From contig NZ_FAOZ01000007.1 of assembly GCF_001536285.1 (NCBI RefSeq), positions 13,360 through 77,359 of the forward strand: a stretch of DNA of 64,000 bases, in the 5' to 3' direction. The position numbers were made by a program, and so were the translations under genes. Positions 1 to 13,159 of this stretch are shown in pieces; position 1 is the stretch's first letter; each line of letters begins with the position of its first letter. This DNA is from Parafrankia irregularis (GTDB lineage Bacteria; Actinomycetota; Actinomycetes; Frankiales; Frankiaceae). Below the pieces are notes generated by a model. That model was not told the DNA's origin. It did no database searches and worked only from the letters and a program-made list of their open reading frames with translations.

Positions 1-1
1 G

Positions 2-3000
2 GTGGGGGGTGTGGAGGTGGTGCGGGAGTCGGTGGCGTGGCCTGAGGTGGTGGGTCGGGTGCGGCGGGCGGGGGTGTCGTCGTTCGGGATGTCGGGGACG
101 AACGCGCACGTCATCCTCGAAGAGCCCCCGGCGGAAGCGGCGCCCGCGGATTCCGGCTCGGAGCCGAGCGCTGCGGGCACCTCCGGCGGCGACTCGGCGA
201 AAAGCGCCGTCGTGGCCGGTGGCTTCGGGGTCGTGCCCTGGGTTCTGTCGGCGCGGACGGCGACGGCTCTTCGGGCCCAGGCCGAGCGGCTGGCGGCCTG
301 CCTGGCGGGCACCGGCGTCGGTGCGCCACCGCACGGTGACGGTGCTCCGTCCGCGCTGGACGTCGGCTGGTCCCTGGCCCGCGGGCGGGCGGCGCTCGAC
401 CACCGAGCGGTGGTGGTACGGGCTCTCGCGGACGGCGACGAGAACGGGCACTCCGAAGCCCTGCGGATCCTGGCCGCCGGTGACGGCGAGCCGGTGACGA
501 ACCTGGTCCGCGGGGCCGTGCGCGGTGGTGATGACCGGGTGGTGTGGGTGTTTCCGGGGCAGGGGGCGCAGTGGGCGGGGATGGGCGTGGAGCTGCTGGA
601 GTCGTCGGCGGTGTTCGCGCGGCGGGTGGCGGAGTGTGATCAGGCGTTGCGGCCGCTGGTGGGCTGGTCGGTGGTGGATGTGCTGCGGGATGTGGCGGGG
701 GCGCCGTCGCTCGAGCGGGTGGACGTGGTGCAGCCGGTGTCGTGGGCGGTGATGGTGGGTCTGGCGGCGGTGTGGGAGTCGTGGGGGGTACGGCCCGACG
801 TGGTCGTGGGGCATTCACAGGGGGAGATCGCGGCGGCGTGCGTCGCGGGCGTGCTGTCGGTGCAGGACGCGGCGCGGGTGGTGGCGGTCCGGTCGCGGGT
901 GATCGCACGGGTGCTGGCGGGTGCGGGCGGCATGGCGTCGGTGGCACTGCCGGCCGGTGAGGTCGAGGCGCTGCTGGCGGCCCAGGCCGGCGGGCTGGAG
1001 GTCGCGGCGGTGAACGGGCCGTCGGCGACCACGGTGGCCGGGCCGCCGGAGGCGCTGGCGGACCTGCTGGCCCGCTGGGAGCACGAGGGCGTACGGGCCC
1101 GGCGGCTGCCGGTGGACTACGCCTCCCACACCGCCCAGGTGGAGCGGGTCCGCGAGCCGCTCGCCGCGGAGCTCGCGGATCTGGTGCCCGCCGCGGGCAC
1201 GGTGCCGGTGTGGTCGACGGTGACCGGCGGCCCGCTGGACCCGGCCGTGATGGACGGTGACTACTGGTACCGGAACCTGCGGTCGACGGTGCGCTTCGGG
1301 ACCGTCATCGAGGGGCTTGTCGCGGACGGCTGCCGGGTCTTCCTGGAGGTCAGCCCGCATCCGGTGCTCACCGCGGCGGTCGCGGGCACGGCGGAGGCCG
1401 CCGGCGTCCACGACGCGGTCGTCGTCGGGTCGCTGCGGCGTGACGACGGTGGGCCGCGGCGGCTCGCCACCAGCGCGGCGGAACTGTGGGTCCGCGGCGT
1501 GGCGGTGGACTGGGGTCCGCTGGTGGCCGGGGGGCGGCTGGTCGACCTGCCCACCTACCCGTTCGAGCACCGGCGCTACTGGCTTTCGGCCACCGCCCCC
1601 ACCCGGTCCGCCGACCGCGGCGACGGGTCGGAGGCGGCGTTCTGGGACATGGTCGAACAGGCCGACGTCCCCGCGCTCGCCGGTGCCCTCGACCTGGGCC
1701 CCACCGCTTCGCTGCACGACATCCTGCCGGCGCTGTCCGCGTGGCGCCGCGGCCACCGACACCGGGCCGCCCTCGACGACCTGCGCTACCGCGTCGGCTG
1801 GCAGCCGATCAGCCTGCCCACGGGCGGCGAGGCCGCCGGTACCTGGCTGTTGCTCGTTCCGTCGGCGGCGCCCGGCGAGGTCACCGCCGTGTGTGCGGAC
1901 GTGGCACGTGCCCTGGCCGAGGACGGCTCCGACGTGGTGAGCCTGCCGGTCGGCGCCGAGGACGTCTCGCGGGACGCGTTCGCCAGCCGCCTGCGCTCGG
2001 CCGGGGCGGGCCGTGACGGTGCCGTCCGCGGCGTGGTCTCGCTGCTCGCGCTGACGGACGCCGCACATCCCGAGCTGCCCGGCCTGGGAGTCGGGGTGGC
2101 CGCGACGCTGGCGCTCACGCAGGCGATGGGCGACCTGGGGACCGACACGCCGTTGTGGTGCCTCACCCGCGGTGCGGTGTCCACCGGAGCCGCCGATGCC
2201 GATGCCGATGGCCCTGTGGTTGACCCGAGCCAGGCGCAGATCTGGGGCCTGGCCCGGGTGGCGGCGCTGGAGCACCCGGCCAGCTGGGGCGGACTGGTCG
2301 ACCTGCCCGCGTCACTCGACGAAGGCGCACGGGGGCGGCTGAGGGACATCCTGCGAGGAAGCTCCGGCGAGGACCAGCTCGCGATCCGGGCCCAGGCCGT
2401 GTTCGCCCGCAGGCTGTCACGGGCTCCGCTCGGTGCTGTCGCGCCCCGTCGGTGGCGTCCGCGAGGGACGGTCCTGGTCACGAGCGGTGGTGGCCCGCTC
2501 GGCCCGTATCTGGTCAGCTGGCTGTTCGACCACGGCGCCGACAATGTCGTGCTCGTCGGGCCGCACCGGGCCGACGACCCCGACCTCGCCCCGCTGCATG
2601 GGCGGTCCCAGCATCCGCGGCCTGAGCAGCACCCGCGGCAGCTGACACGACTGACCGTCGCCACCTGTGACCCGGCCGATCCCGACGCGCTGGCCGCGGT
2701 CGTCGGCGCGCACGGCACCGCTGACGAGCCGATCCGCGCGGTCGTGCACGCCGCCGCGCTGCTGGGGCTGCGCCCCCTGGACGACGTCACTCCCGGCGAG
2801 CTCGCCGCTGTCCTCGCCACGAAGGCGGGTGCCGCGCAGGTCCTCGACGAGCTGTTCGACACCGACACGCTCGACGCGTTCGTGCTGTTCTCCTCGGTCA
2901 CCGGAGTGTGGGGCAGCGCGGATCACGCGGCCTACGCCGCCGCGAACGCCTACCTGGACGCGCTGGCGCAGCGGCGCCGGGCCCGGGGCCTGCCCGCGAC

Positions 3001-6000
3001 CTCGATCGCCTGGGGCCTGTGGCGACCGCTGCGGGCGGACGGCACCGCGCCCGCCACCGATTCCGTCGGCGTCGCGCCTGGCGGCAGCGACAACGACGGT
3101 TACGGCGACAACGACAGTTACGGCGACAACGACAGTTACGGCGACGGCGACGGCGCCGGCGACGATCCGACGGCACGGCGGCAGCGGGCGCGCGGACTGG
3201 GCTTTCTCGACCCGGACCTGGCGCTGGAAGCCATGGGGCAGGCACTCGACCACGACGAGACCGAGGTGGTGGTCGCCGAGATCGACTGGAGTCGTTTCAT
3301 CCCCGTCTTCACCTCGGCCGGCCCCCGTCCGCTGCTCGACACGCTGCCCGAGGCACGTGAGCTGGCCGATCGTCGCACCGGGGGCGGGACGACGTCAGCG
3401 CAGGAGATGCCGCCGCTGGTCCGCCGGCTCGCCGCCCTGCCCGACGGCGAGCGTGACCGCGCGCTTGTCGACGAGGTCCGGGCCAGGGCCGCGGCCGTGC
3501 TCGGGCACGCCGACGCGGCGACGGTGGGTGCGCAGCGTGCCTTCCGGGACCTCGGCTTCGACTCACTCACCTCCGTCGACCTGCGGAACCGGATCGGCGA
3601 GGTGTTCGGCCTGCGGCTGCCGGCCACGCTGGTGTTCGACTATCCGACCCCGGCCGCGCTCGCGGAGTTCCTCGGCACGGAGCTCGCCGCGAGCCTCGGC
3701 ACGAGCACCGACGCGAACCCGGTCCCCGGCCCTACCGCCGGCGGGGCGGTCGCGGGCCTCGGCGCTCTCTCCGAGGCCGAACCGGTCGCGATCGTCGCCA
3801 TGGCCTGCCGGCTGCCCGGCGGGGTCCGCTCACCCGAGGACCTGTGGCGGCTGGTGGCCGACGGACAGGACGCGATCACCGAGTTCCCGGCCGACCGGGG
3901 CTGGAACCTCGATGACCTCTACGACCCGGACCCCGAGCGCCCCGGCACCTCCTATGTGCGCCACGGCGGCTTCCTCGCCGACGTCGCGGAGTTCGACGCC
4001 GAGTTCTTCGGTATCGGCCCCCGCGAGGCCTTGGCGATGGACCCCCAGCAGCGCCTGCTGCTCGAGGTGTCCTGGGAGGCGCTCGAACGCGCCGGCATCG
4101 ACCCGGCCAGTCTGCACGGAACCTCCGGGGGCGTGTTCGTCGGCACCAACGTCCAGGACTACGGACCGCGGGCGATGGCCGCCGCCGAGCCGATGGAGGG
4201 CTACATCGGCATCGGCAACGCCGCCAGCGTGATGTCCGGCCGCATCTCCTACGCCCTCGGACTGCAGGGGCCGGCCGTCACGGTGGACACCGCCTGTTCG
4301 TCCTCGCTGGTGGCCCTGCACCAGGCGGTCGCGGCACTGCGGCAGGGGGAGTGCTCACTGGCCCTGGCCGGAGCCGCGGTGGTGATGTCCTCGCCGCTGA
4401 TGTACGTCGAGTTCAGCCGGCAGCGCGCGCTGTCGCCGGACGGTCGCTGTCAGGCCTTCGGCGCGGGCGGCAACGGAACGGGGCTGTCCGAGGGCGTCGG
4501 GATCCTGGTCCTGGAACGGCTCGGTGACGCCCGCCGCAACGGTCATCCGGTGCTCGCCCTGGTCGAGGGCAGCGCGGTCAACTCCGACGGCGCGTCGAAC
4601 GGGCTCAGCGCGCCGAACGGCCCGGCGCAGCAACGGGTGATCCGCCAGGCGCTCGCCGCCGCCGGGCTGTCCGCGTCCGACGTCGACGCGGTGGAGGCAC
4701 ACGGAACCGGGACGAAGCTGGGTGATCCCATCGAGGCCCAGGCGCTCATCGCCACCTACGGCCGGGACCGGCCGGCGCGGCAACCGCTGTGGCTGGGATC
4801 GCTGAAGTCCAACATCGGGCACACCCAGGCCGCCGCCGGGGTCGCCGGAGTGATCAAAATGGTCCTGGCGATGCGGCACGGCCAGCTGCCGCGCACACTG
4901 CACGCCACCGAGCCCACCCCGCACGTCGACTGGGACGCGGGCACCGTCCGGCTGCTGACCGAACGGATCCCCTGGCCGGACCGCCCCGCCGGCGCGGACC
5001 CGCGGAACGGGCCCGGCCCGGACGGACCCGACTCGAACGGGCGAGGCCCGCGCCGGGCCGGGGTCTCCGCCTTCGGGATCAGCGGCACCAACGCTCACGT
5101 GATCGTCCGTGAGGCACCCGACGACCCGGTGGAGGGCGACCCCGCGGCAGACGACCCCGCGGCTGGCGGGCCGGACGTCCCGACCGGGGCCGACGGTGGC
5201 CAGGCGCCCCGGGCGGAGCCACTCCCGGTGCCGTTGCTCGTCTCGGCGCGCAGCGAGCGGGCTCTGCGTGCCCAGGCTCGGCGACTGGCCGCCCATCTCG
5301 CCGACCATCCCGACGCGGCCGTGCCGGATGTCGGCCTGGCCACGGTGACCACACGCGGCACGTTCGACCACCGGGCCGTCGTCGTCGGCGCGGACCGCGC
5401 GGGGCTGGGCGCCGGGCTCGCGCGGCTCGCCGCCGAGCCGGGTCCCGCCGACGGGCTCGTCGCCGACCCCGCGATCACCTCCGTCACCTTCACCGACGAC
5501 CCGGCGGGTGCGCTGGTCGCGCGGGGTCTGGCGCGACCTGACCCACGGGTCGCCTTCGTCTTCCCCGGGCAGGGCTCCCAGTGGGCCGGCATGGGCCGGG
5601 AGCTGCTCAGGTCCTGCCCACCGTTCCGCGAGCGGATGACCGCCTGCGCCGAGGCGTTCGCCCCCTACTTCGGCTGGTCCCTGCTGGACGTTGTCAGCGG
5701 TGCCGAGCACGCTCCCGGGCTCGACGACATCGAGGTGATCCAGCCCGCCCTGATGTCGATGATGGTGTCGCTCGCGGCGGCCTGGGAGGCCTACGGAGTG
5801 ACCCCGGCCGCGGTGGTCGGGACCAGCCAGGGCGAGGTCGCCGCCGCGCACGTCGCCGGGATCCTCTCCCTCGCCGACGCCGCCCGGGTCATCGCGCTGC
5901 GCAGCCGGCTGCTGGCCGAGCGCCTGCGCGGCCGCGGAGCGTTGGCCTCCGTCGCACTGCCCGCCGCCGACGTGCGGGCCCGGCTCGCCCGCTTCGGCGG

Positions 6001-9000
6001 CCGGCTCGCCATCGGCGGTGTCAACGGTCCACGCCAGGTCACCGTCGCGGGGGAGACCGCCGCCCTGACGGAGCTGCTCGCCGAACTCACCGACGAGGGC
6101 GTTCGCGCGCGGAGTGTGGCGGCGTCGGTCGCGACGCACTGCGCCCAGGTGGACGGCATCCGTCCCGAGCTGATGGAGATCCTCCGGCCGGTGACGGGCA
6201 GCCGGGCGCGGATCCCGTTCTACTCGACGGTGACCGGCGGGCTGCTGGACGGGACGCCGCCCGGCGCCGAGTACTGGTACTCCAACACCCGCGAACCGGT
6301 GCTGCTCGAAGCGGCCACCACCGCGCTGCTGGCAGCCGGCTTCGACACGTTCGTCGAGGTCAGCCCGCACCCGGTGGTCGGGTTCGCGCTCGCGGAGACG
6401 GTGGAGCAGGCCGGTCGCGACGCCGCCGTCGTCGGCACGCTGCAACGAGGCGGGGGAGGGGCGGACCGCCTGCTCCACGCGCTCGCGCAGCTGCATGTCC
6501 GCGGCGTCGACGTCGACTGGCGGGCGGCGTTCGCCGGCACCCCGGCCCGCCCGGCCGCGCTGCCGACCTACGCCTTCCAACGCCGACGATTCTGGCCACG
6601 GGCCGCCGCGCCGCGCCCCGCGAGCGGCGTGACCGCGGCTGGTGAGGCGCTGGACCATCCGCTGCTCACCGAGGTGGTGCCGCTCGCCGACGGCGGCCAG
6701 CTGTTGACGGGCCGGATCGCCATCGCGACGCAGCCGTGGCTGGTCGGGCGCACCCTCGCCGGGATCCCGGTCGCGCCGGACTCCGTTCTGGTGGAACTGG
6801 CCATCCGCGCCGGTGACGAGGTCGGCGCGACGACGGTGACCGAGCTTGCCGTGACCGAACCGCTGGTTCTGCCCGAATCCGGTGGGCTTCGCATCCAGGC
6901 GCGGATCGGCCCGCCGGACGGTACCGGGCGCCGTCCGCTGACGGTGCACGCCTGCCCGGACGACGCCCCGGCTGACGCGACCTGGACGGCCCACGCGACC
7001 GCGGTGCTGACCGGCACCCCTGCGGTGCTGGCCGACACGGCCGCGCCCACCGTCGACCTGGACGTCTGGCCTCCCGCGGGCGCCTCGCCGCTGGACATCG
7101 ACGTCCTCTACGCGGGCCTTCGCGCCGCGGGCCACGGAGATCCGCAGGAGGGGCCCCGGCTGACCTCCGTCTGGCGGGCACCGACCGGGCTGTTCGCCGA
7201 GATCACCCTCGGATCCGGTGCTCACGGGCCCGGCCATGACCACAGCCTCGACGCTGATCACGACGGTGGCGCCGACACGGACGCCGACACGGACGCCGAC
7301 GACGACGGGAGCCGGTTCGGGCTCCACCCGGCGCTGCTCGCGGCAGCCGGTCAGCTTGCTCTCTGGCACCATCTGGAGGCCGATGGGGCCGGGCAGGCCT
7401 CCCGACCAGGTCGTGGGTCGCCCGTTCCCGGGGCGGGAGGGCTCACCGGCTCGGTCCCGACGGCCGCCGGCGCACCGGTCGTCACCTCCGCCGAATATCA
7501 CGAGGTGTGCCTGCACGCGACCGGGGCGCGGACCCTCCGCGTCCACGCCGTCGGCGCCGGGCCGGACGCGGTCGCCGTGCGGATCGCCGACCATACCGGC
7601 GCGCCGGTGGCGTCGGTCGGCTCGATCGTGTTCCGGGAGGTGGAGCCCACTCGGCTGCGCGCGCGGCCCGGGCAGCTCACGGACGCGATGTTCGCGGTCG
7701 AATGGGTACCGGCGACGGGCCAGGCCCAGCCCGGGTCGGGCCAGGTGGTTCCGGCGCCGGCGGCACGGCGGTGGGCGGTCGTGGGGCCGGATCCGTTCGG
7801 GCTGCGCACCGCGCTCGCGCTGGCCGGCGTGGACATCCACGGCTGCGCCGATCTGGCCGAGGCGGCCGGGGACGGCACGGGGCATCCTGTTCCCGACGTC
7901 CTCCTGGTCACCTGCCCGCCGCGGCCGACGGAGGCCACCGAATCCGGTGGTGACATCGCGCTGGCGGCGCGCGCGGCCCTGCGGCGGATCCTGACACTGG
8001 CGCGGGACTGGCTCGCCGACGAGCGTTTCGCCGCCACCAGGTTCGTCGTCGTCACCAGAGACGCGGTCGCGGACGCGCCCGGCGATGGCGGTGTCGATCT
8101 CGTCACCGCACCGGTCTGGGGGCTCGTCGCCTCCGCCGCGTCCGAGAACCCGGATCGTTTCCTGCTCGTGGATGTCGATGCCGCCCCGGAGTCGTCCCGA
8201 GCTCTGCCGGCCGCGGTCAGCTGCCCGGAGCCCCGGGTCGTGATCCGGGCCGGTGCCGTGTTGGGCCAGCGGCTCGTCCGCGCGTCGACGGCCAGATCGA
8301 CAGCCAGAGCAACCGCCAGGTCGACGGCGACGTCGACGGGTGCCGAGGCGACGACGGAGGCGCCCGCCGGGTGGAGGCGCGACGGGACGACGCTGATCAC
8401 CGGAGGCACCGGAACGCTCGGCGGGCTGGTCGCGCGGCATCTGGTCACCACGCACGGAGTCCGGCACCTGTTGCTGGCCAGCCGCGGCGGCCCGCACGCC
8501 CCCGGCGCCACCGCGCTGGCCGACGAGCTGGCCGCGCTGGGCGCCCGGGTCACGGTGGCGGCCTGCGATGTCGCGGACCGGGCCGCGGTGGCCGACCTGC
8601 TGGCCGCGATCCCCGCCGATCATCCGCTGACCGCGGTCGTCCACACCGCCGGTGTGCTCGACGACGGCGTGCTCGGCTCCCTCACCCCTGACCGCCTGGA
8701 GCGCGTGCTGCGCCCGAAGATGGACGCCGCGCTGCACCTGCACGAGCTGACCCAGGGCCACGACCTGCACGCGTTCGTGATGTTCTCGTCGTCCGCGGCG
8801 ACGTTCGGCAGCCCCGGGCAGGGCAACTACGCCGCCGCCAACACCTTCCTGGAGGCGCTGGCCCGCCACCGCCGCCTCGCCGGGCTGCCCGCGGTCGCCC
8901 TCGGCTGGGGATACTGGGCTCCTCGCAGCGCGATGGCCGGCCATCTCGAGCCAGCCGCACTGGCGCGCCGGATGGCCGCGGGCGGACTGCTCCCGATCTC

Positions 9001-9673
9001 CGCGGCCGATGGGATGGCACTGCTGGACGCCGCGCTCGCCGACGATCGTCCCGTCCTGCTGCCGATGCGGCTGGATCCGCGCTCGCTGCCGGCCGACGCT
9101 GTCACGCCACTGCTGCGCGGCCTCGTCCGCCGTCCGGTCCGGCGGACGGTCGACAGCGCCACCGGGGTCTCGGCCCGCACCCTGACCCAGCGGCTGGCCG
9201 GGCTGAGCGCCACCGAGCGGGACAGGCTCCTGCTGGATGCCGTGTGCGCCACGGCCGCGGCGGCGCTGGGCCACGCGTCCGCCGACGAGGTGGCCCCACA
9301 CCGGCCGTTCAAGGAACTGGGGTTCGACTCACTGGCGTCACTGCAGTTCCGCAACCGACTGGCGGCCGCGACCGGGGTGCGTCTGCGGCCGACGCTCGTC
9401 TTCGACTTTCCGACGCCCGCCGCGATTGCCGGCCACCTGCGGGATCAGCTGCATGCCCCCGATCCAGCCACCGGGAGCGACGACACCTCGCCCCGCACCG
9501 CGCCCAGCTCGGGGCCCGGCTCGGGGCCCGGCTCGGGGCCCGGCGACGTGGCGGCGGGACCGCCGGTGGCCGTGGCCGCTCACGGCGGGGAACCGGACGA
9601 GCACATCGACACCGCGTTCGACGAGATGGATGCCGAGGCCCTGATCCGGCTGGCGCTCGGCGACGACTCCTGA
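2..9673 (+). CDS. Type I modular polyketide synthase, two modules, 5' truncated
   Basis: Left-truncated PKS of 3223 visible residues. Order seen: KS C-terminus (1-42); AT1 with GHSQGE (Ser about 272) and a YASH signature (about 373) typical of methylmalonyl-CoA; KR1 (about 820-1060) with catalytic Ser, Tyr and Asn, a Trp and a His before the Tyr suggesting A2-type stereochemistry, and an altered nucleotide loop (SGGGPLG); ACP1 (GFDSL, Ser about 1188); KS2 (Cys about 1431, HGTGT and NIGH present); AT2 with unusual GTSQGE and VATH in place of YASH/HAFH, so substrate unclear; a DH lacking its catalytic His (Arg 2250) and Asp (Ala 2447); KR2 with TGGTGTLG and LDD, B-type; ACP2 (Ser 3110); acidic C-terminal tail that looks like a docking domain. 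Linkers carry in-frame repeats. The next PKS protein starts 40 bp downstream and begins with a docking helix, so the chain probably passes to it. Confidence 0.95.
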   Translation: MGGVEVVRESVAWPEVVGRVRRAGVSSFGMSGTNAHVILEEPPAEAAPADSGSEPSAAGTSGGDSAKSAVVAGGFGVVPWVLSARTATALRAQAERLAACLAGTGVGAPPHGDGAPSALDVGWSLARGRAALDHRAVVVRALADGDENGHSEALRILAAGDGEPVTNLVRGAVRGGDDRVVWVFPGQGAQWAGMGVELLESSAVFARRVAECDQALRPLVGWSVVDVLRDVAGAPSLERVDVVQPVSWAVMVGLAAVWESWGVRPDVVVGHSQGEIAAACVAGVLSVQDAARVVAVRSRVIARVLAGAGGMASVALPAGEVEALLAAQAGGLEVAAVNGPSATTVAGPPEALADLLARWEHEGVRARRLPVDYASHTAQVERVREPLAAELADLVPAAGTVPVWSTVTGGPLDPAVMDGDYWYRNLRSTVRFGTVIEGLVADGCRVFLEVSPHPVLTAAVAGTAEAAGVHDAVVVGSLRRDDGGPRRLATSAAELWVRGVAVDWGPLVAGGRLVDLPTYPFEHRRYWLSATAPTRSADRGDGSEAAFWDMVEQADVPALAGALDLGPTASLHDILPALSAWRRGHRHRAALDDLRYRVGWQPISLPTGGEAAGTWLLLVPSAAPGEVTAVCADVARALAEDGSDVVSLPVGAEDVSRDAFASRLRSAGAGRDGAVRGVVSLLALTDAAHPELPGLGVGVAATLALTQAMGDLGTDTPLWCLTRGAVSTGAADADADGPVVDPSQAQIWGLARVAALEHPASWGGLVDLPASLDEGARGRLRDILRGSSGEDQLAIRAQAVFARRLSRAPLGAVAPRRWRPRGTVLVTSGGGPLGPYLVSWLFDHGADNVVLVGPHRADDPDLAPLHGRSQHPRPEQHPRQLTRLTVATCDPADPDALAAVVGAHGTADEPIRAVVHAAALLGLRPLDDVTPGELAAVLATKAGAAQVLDELFDTDTLDAFVLFSSVTGVWGSADHAAYAAANAYLDALAQRRRARGLPATSIAWGLWRPLRADGTAPATDSVGVAPGGSDNDGYGDNDSYGDNDSYGDGDGAGDDPTARRQRARGLGFLDPDLALEAMGQALDHDETEVVVAEIDWSRFIPVFTSAGPRPLLDTLPEARELADRRTGGGTTSAQEMPPLVRRLAALPDGERDRALVDEVRARAAAVLGHADAATVGAQRAFRDLGFDSLTSVDLRNRIGEVFGLRLPATLVFDYPTPAALAEFLGTELAASLGTSTDANPVPGPTAGGAVAGLGALSEAEPVAIVAMACRLPGGVRSPEDLWRLVADGQDAITEFPADRGWNLDDLYDPDPERPGTSYVRHGGFLADVAEFDAEFFGIGPREALAMDPQQRLLLEVSWEALERAGIDPASLHGTSGGVFVGTNVQDYGPRAMAAAEPMEGYIGIGNAASVMSGRISYALGLQGPAVTVDTACSSSLVALHQAVAALRQGECSLALAGAAVVMSSPLMYVEFSRQRALSPDGRCQAFGAGGNGTGLSEGVGILVLERLGDARRNGHPVLALVEGSAVNSDGASNGLSAPNGPAQQRVIRQALAAAGLSASDVDAVEAHGTGTKLGDPIEAQALIATYGRDRPARQPLWLGSLKSNIGHTQAAAGVAGVIKMVLAMRHGQLPRTLHATEPTPHVDWDAGTVRLLTERIPWPDRPAGADPRNGPGPDGPDSNGRGPRRAGVSAFGISGTNAHVIVREAPDDPVEGDPAADDPAAGGPDVPTGADGGQAPRAEPLPVPLLVSARSERALRAQARRLAAHLADHPDAAVPDVGLATVTTRGTFDHRAVVVGADRAGLGAGLARLAAEPGPADGLVADPAITSVTFTDDPAGALVARGLARPDPRVAFVFPGQGSQWAGMGRELLRSCPPFRERMTACAEAFAPYFGWSLLDVVSGAEHAPGLDDIEVIQPALMSMMVSLAAAWEAYGVTPAAVVGTSQGEVAAAHVAGILSLADAARVIALRSRLLAERLRGRGALASVALPAADVRARLARFGGRLAIGGVNGPRQVTVAGETAALTELLAELTDEGVRARSVAASVATHCAQVDGIRPELMEILRPVTGSRARIPFYSTVTGGLLDGTPPGAEYWYSNTREPVLLEAATTALLAAGFDTFVEVSPHPVVGFALAETVEQAGRDAAVVGTLQRGGGGADRLLHALAQLHVRGVDVDWRAAFAGTPARPAALPTYAFQRRRFWPRAAAPRPASGVTAAGEALDHPLLTEVVPLADGGQLLTGRIAIATQPWLVGRTLAGIPVAPDSVLVELAIRAGDEVGATTVTELAVTEPLVLPESGGLRIQARIGPPDGTGRRPLTVHACPDDAPADATWTAHATAVLTGTPAVLADTAAPTVDLDVWPPAGASPLDIDVLYAGLRAAGHGDPQEGPRLTSVWRAPTGLFAEITLGSGAHGPGHDHSLDADHDGGADTDADTDADDDGSRFGLHPALLAAAGQLALWHHLEADGAGQASRPGRGSPVPGAGGLTGSVPTAAGAPVVTSAEYHEVCLHATGARTLRVHAVGAGPDAVAVRIADHTGAPVASVGSIVFREVEPTRLRARPGQLTDAMFAVEWVPATGQAQPGSGQVVPAPAARRWAVVGPDPFGLRTALALAGVDIHGCADLAEAAGDGTGHPVPDVLLVTCPPRPTEATESGGDIALAARAALRRILTLARDWLADERFAATRFVVVTRDAVADAPGDGGVDLVTAPVWGLVASAASENPDRFLLVDVDAAPESSRALPAAVSCPEPRVVIRAGAVLGQRLVRASTARSTARATARSTATSTGAEATTEAPAGWRRDGTTLITGGTGTLGGLVARHLVTTHGVRHLLLASRGGPHAPGATALADELAALGARVTVAACDVADRAAVADLLAAIPADHPLTAVVHTAGVLDDGVLGSLTPDRLERVLRPKMDAALHLHELTQGHDLHAFVMFSSSAATFGSPGQGNYAAANTFLEALARHRRLAGLPAVALGWGYWAPRSAMAGHLEPAALARRMAAGGLLPISAADGMALLDAALADDRPVLLPMRLDPRSLPADAVTPLLRGLVRRPVRRTVDSATGVSARTLTQRLAGLSATERDRLLLDAVCATAAAALGHASADEVAPHRPFKELGFDSLASLQFRNRLAAATGVRLRPTLVFDFPTPAAIAGHLRDQLHAPDPATGSDDTSPRTAPSSGPGSGPGSGPGDVAAGPPVAVAAHGGEPDEHIDTAFDEMDAEALIRLALGDDS
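3089..3142 (+). repeat. Three 18-bp in-frame tandem repeats in the KR1-ACP1 linker
   Basis: Three near-identical 18-bp units encode [12 protein letters not shown]-type hexapeptides between KR1 and ACP1. The unit length preserves the frame. They make a flexible acidic linker and are probably a replication-slippage product. Confidence 0.8.
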
Positions 9674-9713
9674 TCGACCGACCTGTGTGCGACACCGACC
9701 GCCGGAGGCAAGG

Positions 9714-12116
9714 GTGACCAACACCGCCGACAGACTCGTCGAGGCGCTGCGGGCGACGATGAAGGAGAACGAGCGCCTGCGTCGGCAGCTCGCCGCGACG
9801 ACCGAACCCATCGCCGTGATCGGGATGGCCTGCCGTTTCCCGGGCGGTCTGCGTTCCCCGGACGAGCTGTGGCGGTTCGTCGCCGCCGGCGGCGACGCGA
9901 TCTCCCCGTTCCCGTCGAACCGCGGGTGGGACACGTCCGCCCTGCCGTGCTTCGGTGGCGGGTTCCTGCACGACGCGGCCGACTTCGACCCGGAGTTCTT
10001 CGGCCTTACGGAGAACGAGGCGCTGGCGACCGACCCGCAGCAGCGCCTGCTGCTGGAGACCTCGTGGGAGGCGTTCGAGCACGCGGGCATCGACCCGCTC
10101 ACCGCCCGCGGCAGCAGTACCGGTGTGTTCTTCGGCGTGATCTTTCACGACTATGGTTACCGGTTGCGCCCGCCCCCTCCGGGAATCGACGGCTACACCT
10201 ACTTCGGCAGCGCAGGCAGCATCGCGTCCGGCCGGGTCGCCTACACCCTCGGCCTCGAAGGACCGTGCGTCACCCTGGACGCCGCCTGCGCCTCGTCGCT
10301 CGTCGGCCTGCACCTGGCCAGCCAGGCCCTGCGGCGTGGTGAGTGCTCCCTGGCGCTGGTCGGCGGGGTGTCCGTGCTCGCCACCACCGAGCTGTGGGAG
10401 GAGACCACCAGGACGGGCCAGGGCCTGGCCGCGGACAGCCGCTGCAAGTCGTTCGCCGCCGCCGCCGACGGCACCGGCATCTCCGAAGGCGTCGGCGTCC
10501 TGCTGGTGGAACGCCTCAGCGTCGCCCGGCGCAACGGTCACCCGGTGCTCGCGGTGGTGCGCGGCAGCGCGGTCGACCAGAGCGGTGCCACCAACGGCTT
10601 CACCGCGCCCAGCGCGGCATCCCAGGAACGGCTGATCACCCGCGCGCTCGCGGACGCCCGCCTCGAACCGGGCGACGTCGACGCGGTCGAGGGCCACGGC
10701 ACCGGCACCCCGGTCGGCGACCCGATCGAGCTCGCCGCGCTGCTCGCGACCTACGGCCGTGGCCGGCCCACCGGCCGGCCGCTGTGGCTCGGATCGCTGA
10801 AGTCGAACCTCGGGCACACCCAGGCCGCCGGCGGTGCCGGTGCCGTGATCAAGGCCGTGATGGCGATGCGGCACGGGGTTCTCCCGCGCACCCTGCACGT
10901 GGACGCGCCGACCCCGCACGCCGACTGGGCACACGGCGGTGTGGCGCTGTTGCGGGAATCCGTCCCCTGGCCGGCCACCGAAGGCCGCCCCAGGCGGATC
11001 GGTGTCTCCTCCTTCGGAGCCAACGGCACCCTGGCCCACGCCGTCCTCGAACAGGTTCCGCGGGAGAACGAGGAACCCACGGCCCGCCGCGCGGGCGAAG
11101 GCAGCGACGGGGGCCTTGCCGTCGTGCCCTGGCTGCTCTCGGCGCGATCCGCGGCCGGCCTGCGCGGTCAGGCCGAGCGACTGCTCGCGCACCTGAACGA
11201 AAACCCCGACCTCGCCCCGGCCGATGTCGCGTACACGCTGGCGACCGGCCGCTCCGCCTTCGAGCACCGGGCGGTACTCGTCGCCGCCGACGTCGCCCAG
11301 CTCAGTCGGGGACTCGCCGCCGTCGCCGCGGGAACCCACACAGCCGAGACGGAGGTCGCACCCGCCGACGGTTCGCGCGCCGTCGGTTCGGCGGAGCCGG
11401 TGACCGTGACGCGAGGTGTCGTCAGCGCGGGGCACGCCGACCGGGCCGCTCCGGTCGGCACGACATCCGGCTTCGCGGCTGCCGGCGTTCCGCTCGCCTT
11501 CGTCTTCCCCGACCGGCCCGGCAGGCTTCCGGGCCATGGCAGCGCGCTGGCGGAGCGCTTCGCCGCCTTCGCGGCCGCACTGCGGGCCATCGGCACTGCG
11601 TTCGACGAACCAGGGCTCGAACGCGCGGGCGGGAACACCGCCCCGGAGGCCTGGGCGGGTTTCGCCTCGCAGGTCGCGCTCTGCCGGCTGTTGGAATCCT
11701 GCGGAGTGCGCGCGGACATGGTTCTCGGCGTCGGCACGGGCGAACTGGCCGCCGCATATGTGAACGGCACCCTGACCGCCGACGACGTACGCGCTCTGAT
11801 CGCGACGCATCCGTCGTCGGTCCCGTCGTCCCCTGACGACCGCCGGGTTCCCTCCACCGCCACGGCGGTGGTCATCGGGACGTCCGCGGCGGATGGCGGC
11901 AGGTCGAACGGCGCAGCCGACCTGGTGTTGCTACCCGCTGGCCGCACAGCGGTCCGGGGCGTCACGGATCTGCTGGCCGCGCTGCACATCCGCGGCGTCG
12001 TGGTGAACTGGCAGGCATTCCTCACCGGAACCGGCGCCCGCAGGGTGGACCTGCCCACCTACGCCTTCCAGCGCAGACGTTTCTGGCTGGAGGCCGGTGC
12101 GGCGCGGAAGACCTGA
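9714..12116 (+). CDS. PKS protein with docking helix, KS and inactive AT; no ACP
   Basis: 800 aa. GTG start chosen because GGAGG lies 5 bp upstream and the protein then begins with the usual class-1 docking helix ([19 protein letters not shown]). KS follows with active-site Cys about 192 (DAACASS), HGTGT and NLGH, so it should condense. The AT-like region is degenerate: the usual FPGQG is FPDRPG, and GHSxGE is GVGTGE, with Gly 674 where the nucleophile Ser belongs. It keeps the post-[12 protein letters not shown] motif and then stops. No ACP, KR or thioesterase follows and no further PKS gene lies to the right. It is either a decayed last module or a KS-only condensing or transfer protein served by an ACP in trans. 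KS-AT identification is secure; the role is open. Confidence 0.92.
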   Translation: MTNTADRLVEALRATMKENERLRRQLAATTEPIAVIGMACRFPGGLRSPDELWRFVAAGGDAISPFPSNRGWDTSALPCFGGGFLHDAADFDPEFFGLTENEALATDPQQRLLLETSWEAFEHAGIDPLTARGSSTGVFFGVIFHDYGYRLRPPPPGIDGYTYFGSAGSIASGRVAYTLGLEGPCVTLDAACASSLVGLHLASQALRRGECSLALVGGVSVLATTELWEETTRTGQGLAADSRCKSFAAAADGTGISEGVGVLLVERLSVARRNGHPVLAVVRGSAVDQSGATNGFTAPSAASQERLITRALADARLEPGDVDAVEGHGTGTPVGDPIELAALLATYGRGRPTGRPLWLGSLKSNLGHTQAAGGAGAVIKAVMAMRHGVLPRTLHVDAPTPHADWAHGGVALLRESVPWPATEGRPRRIGVSSFGANGTLAHAVLEQVPRENEEPTARRAGEGSDGGLAVVPWLLSARSAAGLRGQAERLLAHLNENPDLAPADVAYTLATGRSAFEHRAVLVAADVAQLSRGLAAVAAGTHTAETEVAPADGSRAVGSAEPVTVTRGVVSAGHADRAAPVGTTSGFAAAGVPLAFVFPDRPGRLPGHGSALAERFAAFAAALRAIGTAFDEPGLERAGGNTAPEAWAGFASQVALCRLLESCGVRADMVLGVGTGELAAAYVNGTLTADDVRALIATHPSSVPSSPDDRRVPSTATAVVIGTSAADGGRSNGAADLVLLPAGRTAVRGVTDLLAALHIRGVVVNWQAFLTGTGARRVDLPTYAFQRRRFWLEAGAARKT

Positions 12117-12240
12117 GCACACACGGCCCGGCGGGTTGCCGGTGGAAGACAACGACTTACGCCCAACAGACGCCGGGTCGGGAGTCTCCGATCGTGACCA
12201 TCCCGCTGCGGGATGCACCAGGGTGTGCATGATGGTCAAC

Positions 12241-13038
12241 ATGGGTGCTGACGAGTTGGCGCAGAGCGCATGGTCCCGGGTGGACACGGATGTGCCGCAC
12301 TCCGCGCGGGTCTGGAACTACTGGCTCGGAGGCAAGGACAACTTTCCCGCCGACCGGGAGTTGGGCGACAAGGTCTACGAGGTCTACCCGGACATTGTCC
12401 GGGTCGCCCGCGCGCAGCGGGAGTTCCTGGTCCGCGCGGTCACGTTTCTCGCCGGCGAGGTCGGTATTCGCCAGTTCCTGGACATCGGCACCGGCCTGCC
12501 GACGGCGGACAACACCCATGAGGTCGCGCAGCGAATCGCCCCGGAGTCCCGCGTCGTCTATGTCGACAACGATCCGCTGGTGCTGGTGCATGCCCGCGCA
12601 CTGCTGACCAGCGCACCCGGCGGCGCCACCGCCTATGTCGACTCCGACGTTCGTGACCCCGCCGGAATTCTCACCGGGGCGGCCGAGCTCCTGGACTTCA
12701 CCAGGCCGGTCGCGCTCGTCATGTTCGGCATCATGGGGAATGTCGCCGACACCGATGAGGCACGGGCAATCGTGAGGCACCTGCTCGGCGAGGTGCCGTC
12801 GGGCAGCTATTTGGCGCTCAACGACGGCACCCACGGCGAGGACGTCGACAAGGCGATCGAGATCACCCAGGCCGACGGTCACCCCTACAACCTGCGCACC
12901 CCGGAGCAGGTCACATCCTTCTTCGACGGGCTCGAGATCGTCGAGCCGGGCGTGGTCTCGACGCCGTTCTGGCGGCCCGTGCCCGGGCAGGAGCCGCAGT
13001 CGCTCCACATCTTCGGTGGTGTTGGCCGCAAGCCGTAG
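12241..13038 (+). CDS. SAM-dependent methyltransferase, DUF574/Methyltransf_19 family
   Basis: 265 aa from ATG 12241; in-frame ATGs at 12229 and 12232 are alternatives. The N-terminus has the family hallmark ARVWNYWLGGKDNFPADR, followed by a SAM-binding loop FLDIGTGLPT (about 80) and an acidic loop VVYVDNDPLVL. These proteins are very abundant in actinomycetes and are usually single genes of unknown methyl acceptor. It begins about 125 bp after the last PKS gene on the same strand, so a tailoring role is possible, but the family is not typical of polyketide tailoring and the association may be chance. Confidence 0.88.
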   Translation: MGADELAQSAWSRVDTDVPHSARVWNYWLGGKDNFPADRELGDKVYEVYPDIVRVARAQREFLVRAVTFLAGEVGIRQFLDIGTGLPTADNTHEVAQRIAPESRVVYVDNDPLVLVHARALLTSAPGGATAYVDSDVRDPAGILTGAAELLDFTRPVALVMFGIMGNVADTDEARAIVRHLLGEVPSGSYLALNDGTHGEDVDKAIEITQADGHPYNLRTPEQVTSFFDGLEIVEPGVVSTPFWRPVPGQEPQSLHIFGGVGRKP

Positions 13039-13159
13039 CCCGCTCTCGGCGCGGATCGGCCGTGCGCGAGCTCCCCTGAACCCGAAGCTCGCCACGACAA
13101 CAACCCGCGTATCGCGAGCTCGGTGCGCGCCCGCTCCGTGGTCAGCACAGCATCACCAG

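Noticed and set aside
4355-9301. 1648-codon open frame on the minus strand
   Set aside because: Antisense to PKS modules with clear catalytic motifs; no domain in this frame.
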